Source: an uncultured Leucobacter sp.
Lineage (GTDB): Bacteria > Actinomycetota > Actinomycetes > Actinomycetales > Microbacteriaceae
Direction of reading: 5' to 3'
Length of the DNA: 10,585 nt
NCBI GenBank assembly: GCA_945952575.1
Contig: CAMFIY010000069.1
Coordinates: 1-10,585, forward strand
Below, piece after piece: positions 1 through 7,121 of this stretch; position 1 is the first letter of the stretch, and every line of letters starts with the position of its first letter. Under the pieces are notes generated by a model that saw nothing but the letters and a program-made list of their open reading frames with translations, was not told where the DNA came from and did no database searches. The position numbers and the translations under genes are program-made.

Positions 1-822
1 GAGGCCGGGCAGACCGAACGCACGGCCAGGGACGGTCGGCGCGGTGGGGGCGCATCCGCCGGCGGTCGCAGCCGCTCCGTTCACGACCTTCGGCCCGATG
101 TGCCAGATCGCCTCGACGACGACCGCGATGACCGTGCCCGCGATGAGGCCGATGAGGAGCCCGCCCTTGACCTTGCGCGCGACGAGGATCGAGGTCAGGA
201 TCAGCGTGACGACGAAGATGAGCGTCGGCACGGTCGCAACGGAACCGCCCACGCCGAGGCCGACCGGCGGGTTGCCCGCGGCGGTGACGAAACCGGCGTT
301 GACGAAACCGATGAATGCGATGAAGAGGCCGATGCCGACCGTGATCGCGATCTTGAGTTCGAACGGCACCGCATCGAAGATCATGCGGCGCAGACCGGTC
401 GCCGAGAGCAGCACGATCAGCACGCCGTTCAGGACGACGAGCGCCATCGCCTCCGGCCAGGTGACCTGGCCGACGACGGAGAACGCGAGGAACGCGTTGA
501 TCCCGAGCCCGGTCGCGAAGGCGAAGGGAAGGCGGCTGACCAGGCCGAAGAGGATCGTCATCACGCCGGCGGTCAGCGCGGTGACGGCGCTGACCTGCAG
601 GAACGCGTTGTCACCGGCCGCACTGCCGTCGATGTGGTTGCCGAGGACGTCGACGCCGCCGCTGAGAATGATCGGGTTCAAGATCACGATGTACGCCATC
701 GTGACGAAGGTCACGAGGCCGCCGCGCACCTCTCGACCGATCGTCGATCCGCGCTTGCTGATCTCGAAATAGCGATCGAGGAATCCCCGCTCCCCGACGC
801 TCTGCTCCTGCGTCTCCGCCAC
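1..822 (-). CDS. AzgA-type NCS2 purine (adenine/guanine/hypoxanthine) permease, N-terminal 274 residues
   Basis: Predicted inner-membrane importer of purine bases, probably proton-coupled as in the AzgA/PbuG branch of the NCS2 family. The frame is open from a GTG at 822 to the left edge with no stop, so the C-terminal third or more lies outside the window (family members are about 430-490 residues). The N-terminus reads FLDRYFEISKRGSTIGREVR, followed by TFVTMAYIVILNPIIL, the AzgA signature around the first membrane segment. Further on are ATGLGINAFLAFSVV and a run of hydrophobic helices such as ALVVLNGVLIVLL and AITVGIGLFIAFIGF. The GTG is chosen because GGAG lies six bases upstream and no in-frame ATG precedes it. 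Substrate choice among purines cannot be decided from the sequence; a different NCS2 substrate is possible but the AzgA motifs are strong. Confidence 0.93.
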   Translation of the reverse strand, partial: MAETQEQSVGERGFLDRYFEISKRGSTIGREVRGGLVTFVTMAYIVILNPIILSGGVDVLGNHIDGSAAGDNAFLQVSAVTALTAGVMTILFGLVSRLPFAFATGLGINAFLAFSVVGQVTWPEAMALVVLNGVLIVLLSATGLRRMIFDAVPFELKIAITVGIGLFIAFIGFVNAGFVTAAGNPPVGLGVGGSVATVPTLIFVVTLILTSILVARKVKGGLLIGLIAGTVIAVVVEAIWHIGPKVVNGAAATAGGCAPTAPTVPGRAFGLPGL

Positions 823-860
823 TGCCTGCTCCCGTTCCTGAGTGTTTGCTGAACAGGAAA

Positions 861-890
861 ACGCTACCAGGCGGATCGGACCCGCGTCAT
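861..890 (-). promoter_or_regulatory. Candidate promoter of the purine permease gene
   Basis: On the minus strand an ATGACG box (885-890) lies 18 bases before TAGCGT (861-866). These resemble a sigma-70-type -35 (TTGACA) and an actinobacterial -10 (TANNNT). Initiation near 854 would leave a leader of about 32 bases with the GGAG ribosome site. A weak palindrome, TGTT-N5-AACA (843-855), sits at the predicted start point and could be an operator, but four-base arms are easily found by chance. Inferred from spacing and box similarity only. Confidence 0.35.
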
Positions 891-911
891 CCCGGGCTCC
901 GGCCCGAAATG

Positions 912-956
912 CGAACTCCCCGATCGCCTCGGCGTGCGAGGCGATCGGGGAGTTCG
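912..956. terminator. Perfect 20-bp hairpin between FKBP and permease genes
   Basis: Bases 912-931 and 937-956 are exact reverse complements around a five-base loop (932-936). The stem is GC-rich and contains CCCCGATCGCC. No T-run follows on either strand, which is common for actinobacterial terminators. It lies 145 bases past the FKBP stop and 90 bases before the permease start, both on the minus strand, so it could end FKBP transcripts or act in the permease leader region. A 20-bp perfect stem is far beyond chance, but the role is inferred. Confidence 0.6.
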
Positions 957-995
957 GAGGTCGTGTCTTCGCCTCATTCCAGGCGACCGCGGCTG

Positions 996-1042
996 CACGA
1001 GATTTTCAGGAGAGAGCGCAGCGCGTCCTCTCACATCTCGTG
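996..1042. other. Second, interrupted stem-loop in the FKBP-permease spacer
   Basis: CACGAGAT at 996-1003 pairs with ATCTCGTG at 1035-1042. Inside it GAGAG (1010-1014) pairs with CTCTC (1028-1032), and a short GC-rich tip closes the structure. Together with the hairpins at 912-956 and 1065-1112 it makes almost the whole 279-base spacer foldable. It may be part of an FKBP 3' untranslated region or a small RNA. No known riboswitch class was recognised. Confidence 0.35.
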
Positions 1043-1064
1043 ATCGCGCTACTGCGCGGCCGCG

Positions 1065-1112
1065 GCGTCAGCTGGCGAAGGCCAGAAATGGCCTTCGCAA
1101 CTCAGCTGACGC
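1065..1112 (-). terminator. Stem-loop embracing the FKBP stop codon
   Basis: An inner ten-base stem (1075-1084 with 1089-1098, loop GAAA on the plus strand) is continued by a perfect ten-base outer stem (1065-1074 with 1103-1112), with a four-base bulge at 1099-1102. The FKBP stop codon (1102-1104) lies inside it, so the hairpin starts within the last codons. It is the nearest strong structure to the gene end and a likely terminator or 3'-end stabiliser. No U-run follows. Confidence 0.6.
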
Positions 1113-1473
1113 CCAGCAGGTCGATCACGAAGATCAGGGTCTTGCCGCTGAGCGGGTGGCCGCCGGCGTTGCCGTAGGCCTGGGCCGGGGGCACGACCAG
1201 CTTGCGGCGGCCGCCCACCTTCATGCCGGGGATGCCGACCTGCCATCCCTGGATGAGCGAGCGCAGGGGGAAGTCGATCGACTCGCCGCGGCCCCAGGAG
1301 CTGTCGAACTCCTCACCGCTGTCGTACTCGACGCCGAGATAGTGGACGTTCACCTTGGAAGTGGGGAGCGCCTCGGCGCCATCGCCCTCGACGAGATCGA
1401 CGATCTCGAGCTCGGCGGGCGCGGGACCCTCGGGGAATTCGATTTCCGGCTTCGACAGGGATGATTCAGTCAT
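1102..1473 (-). CDS. FKBP-type peptidyl-prolyl cis-trans isomerase, 123 aa
   Basis: Cytoplasmic single-domain prolyl isomerase/chaperone: no signal peptide, lipobox or membrane segment. The FKBP fold starts near residue 22. Residues matching the FKBP12 pocket are Y45 (VNVHYLG), F56 and D57 (EFDSS), F68, I74, W77 (SLIQGW), Y100 (PPAQAYG) and F115 (TLIFVIDLL). The motifs GMKVGGRRKLVVPP and RGESIDFPL are typical. The length fits the short actinobacterial FKBPs of about 120-130 residues with an acidic N-terminal arm. The start is ATG at 1473; a preceding ATG at 1481 opens only a three-codon frame (ATG GAT CCA TGA) that overlaps the start by four bases, and no good ribosome site is visible. The gene is divergent from the FAH-family gene and is followed by hairpins. 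Activity is expected from the family, since the pocket residues are present. Confidence 0.95.
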   Translation of the reverse strand: MTESSLSKPEIEFPEGPAPAELEIVDLVEGDGAEALPTSKVNVHYLGVEYDSGEEFDSSWGRGESIDFPLRSLIQGWQVGIPGMKVGGRRKLVVPPAQAYGNAGGHPLSGKTLIFVIDLLGVS

Positions 1474-1626
1474 GGATCCATTCTTGCGGGTTTTGCGCGT
1501 CGACTTCCGGTGAGTTCGCTGTCAGGGATATTCCGACCGGTCCGGTGGTTGAAATTTGTGCGGTTCCGACCACGCTTTCCCCCTTGAGTAGTGGGTGACC
1601 TCACGACGAGGCTCCGCGTATCTCGG

Positions 1627-1641
1627 TAACCTAGTGAGGTG
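1627..1641 (+). promoter_or_regulatory. Probable leaderless promoter/start of the FAH-family gene
   Basis: TAACCT at 1627-1632 matches the actinobacterial -10 pattern TANNNT and ends six bases before the GTG start at 1639. Transcription would therefore begin at or next to the start codon. There is no purine-rich ribosome site in the bases ahead of the GTG, which fits a leaderless mRNA, a common arrangement in Actinobacteria. No clear -35 box is seen at the usual distance. The inference rests on one box and its spacing. Confidence 0.4.
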
Positions 1642-2505
1642 AAGTTTGCGCATGTGATCCGGGCAGGGAACCAGCGACCGGAACTGGTGGTGGTTCGCGG
1701 CGAGCGCGCCGTGCCGGTGCGAGAGCTGGACGGAGCGTACGAGACCCTGCAGGATCTCATCGAAGCGGGCGCGGATGCGCTGGCCCGAGTGCGCTCTGCG
1801 GCGGAGGCGCTGCCCGACGGCGCCGGATGGGCGCTCGCGGATCTCGGATACGCCTCGGCGGTCCTGGATCCGCCCATCGTCCTCGCGGTCGGCCTGAACT
1901 ACGACGAGCACGCGAGCGAGCTCAGCCTCGACAACGACTCGGGCCCCGTGCTCTTCTCCCTCTTCCCGAATTCGCTGAACGGGCACGAGCGCGAGGTGCC
2001 GCTGCCCGCGCACATCAGCGAAGAGGTGGACTACGAGGGCGAACTCGGCGTGATCATCGGGCGCCCGGCGAAGAACGTGTCGGCCGAAGAGGCTCTCGAC
2101 TACGTCTTCGGATACACCGTGGTGAACGACATCACGGCGCGGAACATCCAGTTCTCGGAGCCGCAGTGGTCGCGCTGCAAGTCCTTCGACGGTTTCACCC
2201 CGGTCGGACCGGTGGTCGTGACGGCCGATCAGATCCCGGATCCGCAGGCGCTGCGCCTCACCACCGACGTCGACGGGCTGCGCGTGCAGGACTCGACGAC
2301 CGGCTTCATGATCCGGACGGTGGCGCAGCTGATCTCATCGCTGTCGCAGTCCCTCACCCTGCTCCCGGGCACCCTCATCTCGACGGGCTCCCCCGGCGGT
2401 GCGGGACGCTCGCGCCGCCCGCCGCTCTATCTGTTCCCCGGGACCGAGGTCACGGTGACCATCGAGGGCATCGGGACGCTCACCTCGCACTGCGTCGCGG
2501 CGTAG
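1639..2505 (+). CDS. Fumarylacetoacetate hydrolase (FAH) family protein, 288 aa
   Basis: Cytoplasmic metal-dependent enzyme of the FAH superfamily, which includes acylpyruvate hydrolases, oxaloacetate decarboxylases and 2-hydroxyhepta-2,4-diene-1,7-dioate isomerases. After a variable N-terminal region (1-75) the catalytic domain begins at PPIVLAVGLNYDEHASE (H91 is the usual catalytic-lid histidine). The divalent-metal ligands E133, E135 (DYEGELGVIIG) and D164 (GYTVVNDITAR) are all present, as are KSFDGFTPVGP (181-191) and the STGSPGG loop (248-254). The domain ends with IEGIGTLTSHCVA. Length is normal for the family. The GTG at 1639 is preferred because of the abutting -10 box; an internal start would cut into the N-terminal strand. 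It stands alone, divergent from FKBP and convergent with aspA, so context gives no substrate. The exact reaction is undetermined. Confidence 0.93.
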   Translation: MKFAHVIRAGNQRPELVVVRGERAVPVRELDGAYETLQDLIEAGADALARVRSAAEALPDGAGWALADLGYASAVLDPPIVLAVGLNYDEHASELSLDNDSGPVLFSLFPNSLNGHEREVPLPAHISEEVDYEGELGVIIGRPAKNVSAEEALDYVFGYTVVNDITARNIQFSEPQWSRCKSFDGFTPVGPVVVTADQIPDPQALRLTTDVDGLRVQDSTTGFMIRTVAQLISSLSQSLTLLPGTLISTGSPGGAGRSRRPPLYLFPGTEVTVTIEGIGTLTSHCVAA

Positions 2506-2530
2506 CCCTCGCGCGACCGCGCAGGGGCTA
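2503..2530. terminator. Bidirectional terminator between FAH-family gene and aspA
   Basis: TAGCCC at 2503-2508 pairs with GGGCTA at 2525-2530, and an inner GCGC/GCGC stem closes a four-base loop, with one mismatch between them. It starts exactly at the FAH-family TAG stop and lies just beyond the aspA stop on the other strand, in a 31-base convergent gap. It can serve both genes. There is no strong T-run on either side. Confidence 0.6.
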
Positions 2531-2536
2531 ACCGGG

Positions 2537-3994
2537 CTACTCCCCTTCGACTACCTCGGGCGGCGTGACCGACTGCGCGGCGTCGCTCTCCGGCTCGATG
2601 CCCGCAAGACGCGCCGGCTGCAGGATCTCGTCGAGCGCCGCCTGATCCAGGAGGCCGCGGGAGACCACGAGCTCGGAGACCTTCTCGTTGGTCGCGAGCG
2701 CCACCTTCGCCAGCTTGGCGGCCTCGGCGTAGCCGATCACCGGCGCGAGCGCGGTGATGACGGTCACGGAGCGCGAGACCGTGTCGGCCAGGCGCTCCTC
2801 GTTCGCAGTGATCCCGTCGACGCAGTTGAGCCGCAGCGTGCGGCGCTCGAGCCAGGTGATCGACTGGAACAGCGAATGCGCGATGATGGGCTCGAAGGCG
2901 TTGAGCTGCAGCTGCCCCGCCTCGACCGCCATCGAGACGGGGACGCCGGCGCCGGCGACCGAGTAGGCGACCTGGGAGACGGCCTCGGGGATCACCGGGT
3001 TCACCTTGCCCGGCATGATCGAGGATCCCGCCTGTCGGGCGGGCAGGTTGATCTCGCCGAGGCCGGCCTGCGGACCGGAGGAGAGCAGACGGAGGTCGTT
3101 CGAGATCTTCGACAGCTTGAGCGCGCTGCGCTTGAGCGCGCCGGAGAAGGTGATGAACACGCCGGTGTCGCTCGTGGACTCGATCAGGTCGCCCGCGGTC
3201 ACGAGTTCGAGCCCCGTGATCTCGCGCAGGTGGCGGATCACCGCCTCCTTGTAGCCCTTGGGCGCGTTGATCCCGGTGCCGATCGCGGTGGCTCCCATGT
3301 TGACCTCGCGCAGGAGAGAGACCGCCTCGGTGAGCCGCTCGATGTCCTCGCGCAGGGTCACGGCGAAGGCGTTGAACTCCTGGCCCAGCGTCATCGGCAC
3401 GGCATCCTGCAACTGCGTGCGGCCGACCTTGATGATGTGCGAGAACTCCCGCCCCTTCGCGGCGAACGAGTCGGCGAGCAGCGCGAGCTCGTCGAGCAGG
3501 CTGGTCAGCGAGAACGCGAGGGCGATCTTGATCGCGGTCGGATAGGTGTCGTTGGTCGACTGGCTGTGGTTCGTGTGGTCGTTCGGGTTGATGAACGCGT
3601 AGTCGCCCTTGTCGTGGCCGGCGAGCTCGAGCGCGCGGTTCGTGATGACCTCGTTGGCGTTCATGTTGGTCGAGGTGCCGGCGCCGCCCTGCACCACGCC
3701 GACGACGAACTGATCGAGCAGCATGCCGGTCTTCACCTCTTCGCACGCGCGGTCGATCAGCGTGGCGCGCTGCTCGTCGAGGGCGCCGATCTCGAGGTTG
3801 GCGCGCGCCGCCGCCTGCTTGACGCACGCGAAGGCGCGTACGAAGTCCGGATACACCGAGATGGGCCTTCGCGCGATCGGGAAGTTCTCATGCGCGCGGG
3901 CCGTGTGCACCCCCCAGTACGCCGCTGCCGGGATCTCGACGCTGCCGAGGGAGTCGGTCTCGGTACGGGTCTGGGCTGACAGGAAATCGCTCAC
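2537..3994 (-). CDS. aspA: Aspartate ammonia-lyase (aspartase), 485 aa
   Basis: Cytoplasmic homotetramer that reversibly deaminates L-aspartate to fumarate and ammonia. It belongs to the aspartase/fumarase superfamily, whose three conserved regions are all seen: GTSTNMNANE (106-115), NHSQSTNDTYPT (142-153) with GRTQLQDAVPMTLGQEF (191-207), and the mobile loop GSSIMPGKVNP (323-333), where S325 should be the catalytic serine. GVHTARAHENFPI near the N-terminus and TQLQD (fumarase C has THLQD) favour aspartase over class II fumarase. Length fits the family (about 470-480 plus a short acidic C-terminal tail). The start is GTG at 3994, with GGAG eleven bases upstream, a rather long spacing. It lies 91 bases after the glycosyltransferase run on the same strand, but a candidate promoter and palindrome in the gap suggest separate transcription. 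A role in aspartate use as nitrogen and carbon source is known for the family. Confidence 0.95.
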   Translation of the reverse strand: MSDFLSAQTRTETDSLGSVEIPAAAYWGVHTARAHENFPIARRPISVYPDFVRAFACVKQAAARANLEIGALDEQRATLIDRACEEVKTGMLLDQFVVGVVQGGAGTSTNMNANEVITNRALELAGHDKGDYAFINPNDHTNHSQSTNDTYPTAIKIALAFSLTSLLDELALLADSFAAKGREFSHIIKVGRTQLQDAVPMTLGQEFNAFAVTLREDIERLTEAVSLLREVNMGATAIGTGINAPKGYKEAVIRHLREITGLELVTAGDLIESTSDTGVFITFSGALKRSALKLSKISNDLRLLSSGPQAGLGEINLPARQAGSSIMPGKVNPVIPEAVSQVAYSVAGAGVPVSMAVEAGQLQLNAFEPIIAHSLFQSITWLERRTLRLNCVDGITANEERLADTVSRSVTVITALAPVIGYAEAAKLAKVALATNEKVSELVVSRGLLDQAALDEILQPARLAGIEPESDAAQSVTPPEVVEGE

Positions 3995-4027
3995 GGTGTA
4001 TCGGGCTCCGTAGTTGTGATCGAAGGG

Positions 4028-4060
4028 CGGCGGATCCGCCGGGGTACCGCGACAAGCCTA
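4028..4060 (-). promoter_or_regulatory. Palindrome and candidate -10 box upstream of aspA
   Basis: The 91-base gap between the glycosyltransferase gene and aspA holds, in minus-strand order, a TAGGCT box (4055-4060, TANNNT type) and a perfect 14-base palindrome CGGCGGATCCGCCG (4028-4041). The palindrome lies downstream of the predicted start point, where it could be an operator or the stem of a weak terminator for the preceding gene. No convincing -35 is present at 16-19 bases, so the promoter call is weak. Confidence 0.25.
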
Positions 4061-4085
4061 CTCTCGCGCGAAGGCGTGGGAGGGC

Positions 4086-5638
4086 TCAATCGACGCGTTC
4101 GAGGACCTCGACGTTGCCGAACTGCTTCGCCGGCGCGAAGTGCTCGGCGAGGTAGTCGTTGATCTGCGTGTTCGTCGCGTAGAGCTCGCGGTTGTCTCCG
4201 CTGAGCAGCACGTACTTCACGTGGTTCTTCTCGATCCCGGCGATGAACTCGTCGTTGAACCCGAGCCCGTAGTGGTCGCGGTAGTCGAGCAGCAGCACGC
4301 TCGCGGAGATGAAGCGGCTGGCCGCACGACGATCCGCGAGGATGTAGAACGTGGCGCCGTAGTCGTAGGCCACGATCCGATCCTCGGGGGCCGTGTGATC
4401 GCGCACGTAGTCGGCCGCCTCCTGCTTGTCTATGGCGTCCTGATGCGCGGATCCGGTGAAGGTGTTCAGCAGCTGCTTGGTCGAGATGGCGTAGTTCGCG
4501 AGCAGCGTCGCGACGAGACCGGCGACCAGGATCACGCGCAGGACTCGGCCGAAGCTGGAGATCCGCAGCACCCCGTAGACGATCACCAGCACGGTGAAGG
4601 GCATCGTGATGAGCAGGTAGTACGCGTAGAAGGACCCGACCGCCCCGATCAGGACGAGGCCGGAGAGGAACATCCACCCGATGAGCTGATAGCTCGGCTC
4701 TCGCCACTGCCGCTTCGCATCCCGCAGATACACCAGGAAGAACACGAGGGCCGGGACGAGCAGCGCGGCGGTGGTCGCGATGAGCAGGATGTTGGCGCTG
4801 ACCTTGCCGGCCCAGGCGCTCGACGCGTACTTCGCCGAGAAGCCGAAGGAGGCGAGCCAGAAGTCGTCGAAGGTGCCCTGCGCGGCGAAGTACCAGAACC
4901 AGGCGAGCGACACGAGGATGATCGGCGCGATGTACACGAGCACGAGCAGGGCGAGCCTGCCCTTCTTCCGCCAGCCGTGCACGAGCAGCATGATCCCGAT
5001 GATGGCGCCGAAGATCAGGAAGTTGCCCTTGAACCAGAAGAGCACCCCGCAGGCGAGGCCCGCGAGCGCGAGCCAGCCCCAACGATCGGTCTCGGTGAAC
5101 TTGAGGTAGGCGAGCACGAGCAGCAGGACGAGGATGACGCCGTAGGCCTCGGTGTTGTTGCCGCTGTTCGTGAACTGCGAGAGATTGCGGAAGAAGACGT
5201 AGGCGATCAGTGCGAGCCGCACGGCGATCGTGCGATCCGCCGATCTGCATCCACGCGATCGAGCATCCCGGGGAGGACGCGCTTCGCGAGCAGGAAGAAC
5301 AGCCAGCAGTCGAGGACGGTGAACGCGGTCAGCCAGATCCGGTGCAGCACGATGTTGTCGCCGAACAGCGCCGCCATGATCCCGTTCATCAGGAAGATCA
5401 TGGGCGGCTTGTGGTCCCACGCATCGACGTAGAGCTGTCCGCCGTCGACGATCCACTCGCGGCCGACGTAGGTGAAGATCCAATGGTCGCTGTCGAAGGG
5501 GAAGCCCCAGGTCGCGAGCCTCGCGACGGCGAAGACGACCACCACGGTGATCCAGAACGCCACCGGTCGGCCGATCAGGGACTGCACGAGCCTCGATGAG
5601 GTCCAGCCGCCCGGTGCAGTCGAGGTGTTGCGAGTCAT
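4086..5638 (-). pseudogene. GT39/GT-C family membrane glycosyltransferase, interrupted by a frameshift
   Basis: Multi-pass membrane glycosyltransferase of the PMT/ArnT-like GT-C fold, which moves sugars from polyprenyl-phosphate carriers to acceptors on the outer face of the membrane. The ATG at 5638 opens a frame with TM1 (VAFWITVVVVFAVARL), the loop PFDSDHWIFTYVGREW with acidic residues D49 and D51 (usual catalytic position in GT-C enzymes), and YVDAWDHKPPMIFLMNG; it then stops at 5207. The rest (FRNLSQFTNSGNNTEAYG, about eight more TM helices, then a soluble C-terminal domain ending NVEVLERVD) is in another frame to 4086. The frame must move by -1 (one missing base, or two extra) between about 5210 and 5260. 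Repaired, the protein would be about 517 residues, normal for the family. The start overlaps the gtrA stop by four bases (ATGA), showing coupled translation. Either a true mutation, a slippage switch, or a sequencing error. Confidence 0.85.
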
Positions 5639-6084
5639 TCCGGGCCCTCCTGGTCACGGCTGTGCATGTCGCCTCGCCCCTGTGCGGGGGCGAAGACGAC
5701 TCGATCGTACAGAAGATAGTTCCAGATCATCGAGACCACGGTCGCGACGACCTTCGAGACGAAGAGGACGACCGCGCTGCCCCAGCTCGCCGGCAGGAGC
5801 GCACTGCCGGCCAGGAGCACCAGGGGCTGCAGCGCCCACAGGCCGATCAGCGTGACGACGAGGAACTTCGCCGCCTGCCATGCCGGGTTCCCGGATCCGC
5901 CTGCGCCGAAGGTGAAGCTGCGGTTCGCGAAGAAGCTGAACGCGAGGGCGACGCCCGTCGAGATCATGTTGGCGGGCACGACGGGCAGGCCCAGCGCGCG
6001 CAGGCCGAAGAGCAGCCCGAAGTCGATGGCGGTGTTGGCCAGACCGACCAGGACGAATCGCAGCGGCTTCCGAGCGGCGCTCAC
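5635..6084 (-). CDS. GtrA-like membrane protein (polyprenyl-linked sugar flippase component), 149 aa
   Basis: Small GtrA/GtcA-family protein with four membrane helices, thought to assist flipping of polyprenyl-phosphate-linked sugar across the cytoplasmic membrane. The start is typical: PLRFVLVGLANTAIDFGLLFGL (TM1), then VVPANMISTGVALAFSFFANRSFTF (TM2; the FxxNRxFTF motif is the family hallmark), AAKFLVVTLIGLWALQPLVLL (TM3) and VVLFVSKVVATVVSMIWNYLLYDRVVF (TM4; WNYLLYDRxVF is also diagnostic). The GTG at 6084 overlaps the GT2 stop in GTGA, and its own stop overlaps the next gene's ATG, so three genes are translationally coupled. The frame is open upstream of the GTG, but that would overlap GT2 heavily and adds no family-like sequence. 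The short charged tail after TM4 is variable in the family. Confidence 0.93.
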   Translation of the reverse strand: MSAARKPLRFVLVGLANTAIDFGLLFGLRALGLPVVPANMISTGVALAFSFFANRSFTFGAGGSGNPAWQAAKFLVVTLIGLWALQPLVLLAGSALLPASWGSAVVLFVSKVVATVVSMIWNYLLYDRVVFAPAQGRGDMHSRDQEGPE

Positions 6085-7103
6085 TGCCCGGCCTGACCAG
6101 GCGTGTCGTCGTGCCCGCGCCGCCCCAGACCCGGGATCTCGCCGAGGTTGTTCTCGCCGACGAGATACGGCGGACGGTTCTTGGTCTCGTTGAATATCCG
6201 CCCCACGTACTCCCCGATCGCTCCGAGCGACATGAGTTGCACGCCGCCGAGGAACAGGATCACCGCCATCAGCGACGGGTAGCCCGCGGCGTCGGATCCG
6301 AAGAGCAGCGCACGGACGACGATCACCAGCAGGTAGATGAACGCGACCAGCGAGACCACCGCCCCGAAGACGCCCGAGACCCGTAGCGGAGCCGTCGTGA
6401 ACGACGTGATGCCGTCGAGTGCGAGATTCGTGAGGCGCCAGTAGTTGAACTTGCTCTTGCCCGCGGCGCGCGGATCGCGATCGAAGAGGATCGCCTTCTT
6501 GCGGAATCCGATCCAGGAGAAGAGCGCCTTGGTGTTGCGCTCGGACTCGCGAAAGCGGGTGAGTGCGTCGAGGCACGCGCGATCCAGCAGCCGGTAGTCT
6601 CCGGTGTTGGCCTGGATCTCGACCCGGGTCACGGACTGCAGGACGCGATAGTAGGCGTTCGAGGTGGCCCGCTTCATCCAGGTCTCGCCCTGCCGGGTGC
6701 GGCGCTGCGCGTACACATCCTGGTAGCCCTCGCGCCAGTACCCGATCATCTCGGCGATCAGCGCGGGCGGATCCTGCAGATCCGCATCGATCACGACGAC
6801 CGCGTCCGTCCCGACGTGATCGAACCCGGCGAGCAGCGCGCGCTCCTTGCCGAAGTTGCGGCTCAGCGCGAGGTAGTCGACCCGCGAATCGTTCTCCGCG
6901 AAGTTCTTGACGATGCTCAGCGAGGCGTCCCGCGATCCGTCGTCGATGAAGAGGTAGGTGAAGTCGACTCCCGGGATCGTGTCGATCACCCGATTCAGCT
7001 CGGCGTAGAAGAGTTCGAGCACCGCCTCCTCGTTGTACATGGGGACGAGAATCGTGACCGACGGCTGTGCCTCTTCCATGCCCACGATCATCTCCATGTC
7101 CAC
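6081..7103 (-). CDS. GT2-family polyprenyl-phosphate glycosyltransferase (GtrB/DPM1-like), 340 aa
   Basis: Membrane-anchored enzyme that should transfer a sugar from a nucleotide donor to polyprenyl phosphate at the inner membrane face. The GT-A domain shows TILVPMYNEEAVLE (17-30), LFIDDGSRD (51-59), ALSRNFGKERALLAGF (79-94) and the metal/donor motif DADLQDP (106-112). NTGDYRLLDR (166-175) and GKSKFNYWRL (215-224) are typical of the GtrB/DPM1-like group. Two C-terminal helices (about 242-266 and 276-302) anchor it, ending with IGEYVGRIFNETKNRPPYLV, a near-constant family ending. The start is uncertain: GTG 7103 with GGAG eleven bases ahead, or ATG at 7097, 7091 or 7079. The last (MEEAQPSVTILVP) fits family N-termini best. 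The gene follows the MFS gene by 18 bases and overlaps gtrA by four. Sugar identity is not visible. Confidence 0.95.
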   Translation of the reverse strand: MDMEMIVGMEEAQPSVTILVPMYNEEAVLELFYAELNRVIDTIPGVDFTYLFIDDGSRDASLSIVKNFAENDSRVDYLALSRNFGKERALLAGFDHVGTDAVVVIDADLQDPPALIAEMIGYWREGYQDVYAQRRTRQGETWMKRATSNAYYRVLQSVTRVEIQANTGDYRLLDRACLDALTRFRESERNTKALFSWIGFRKKAILFDRDPRAAGKSKFNYWRLTNLALDGITSFTTAPLRVSGVFGAVVSLVAFIYLLVIVVRALLFGSDAAGYPSLMAVILFLGGVQLMSLGAIGEYVGRIFNETKNRPPYLVGENNLGEIPGLGRRGHDDTPGQAGQ

Positions 7104-7121
7104 CCGGTGCGAAACTCCAGC

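Noticed and set aside
44..852. Plus-strand open frames opposite the purine permease
   Set aside because: Compositionally biased antisense translations with no recognisable domain; the minus strand encodes clear AzgA motifs throughout.
823..1064. Purine riboswitch upstream of the permease
   Set aside because: No match to the conserved purine-aptamer core was found by eye; the stems are simple hairpins rather than a three-way junction.
842..1177. A 111-codon plus-strand frame in the FKBP-permease spacer
   Set aside because: It crosses the hairpins, overlaps the FKBP 3' end, has no ribosome site and resembles no family.
2537..3994. Class II fumarase instead of aspartase
   Set aside because: GRTQLQDAVP and the aspartase-like N-terminus (GVHTARAHENFPI) favour aspartase; fumarase C proteins normally have THLQDA.
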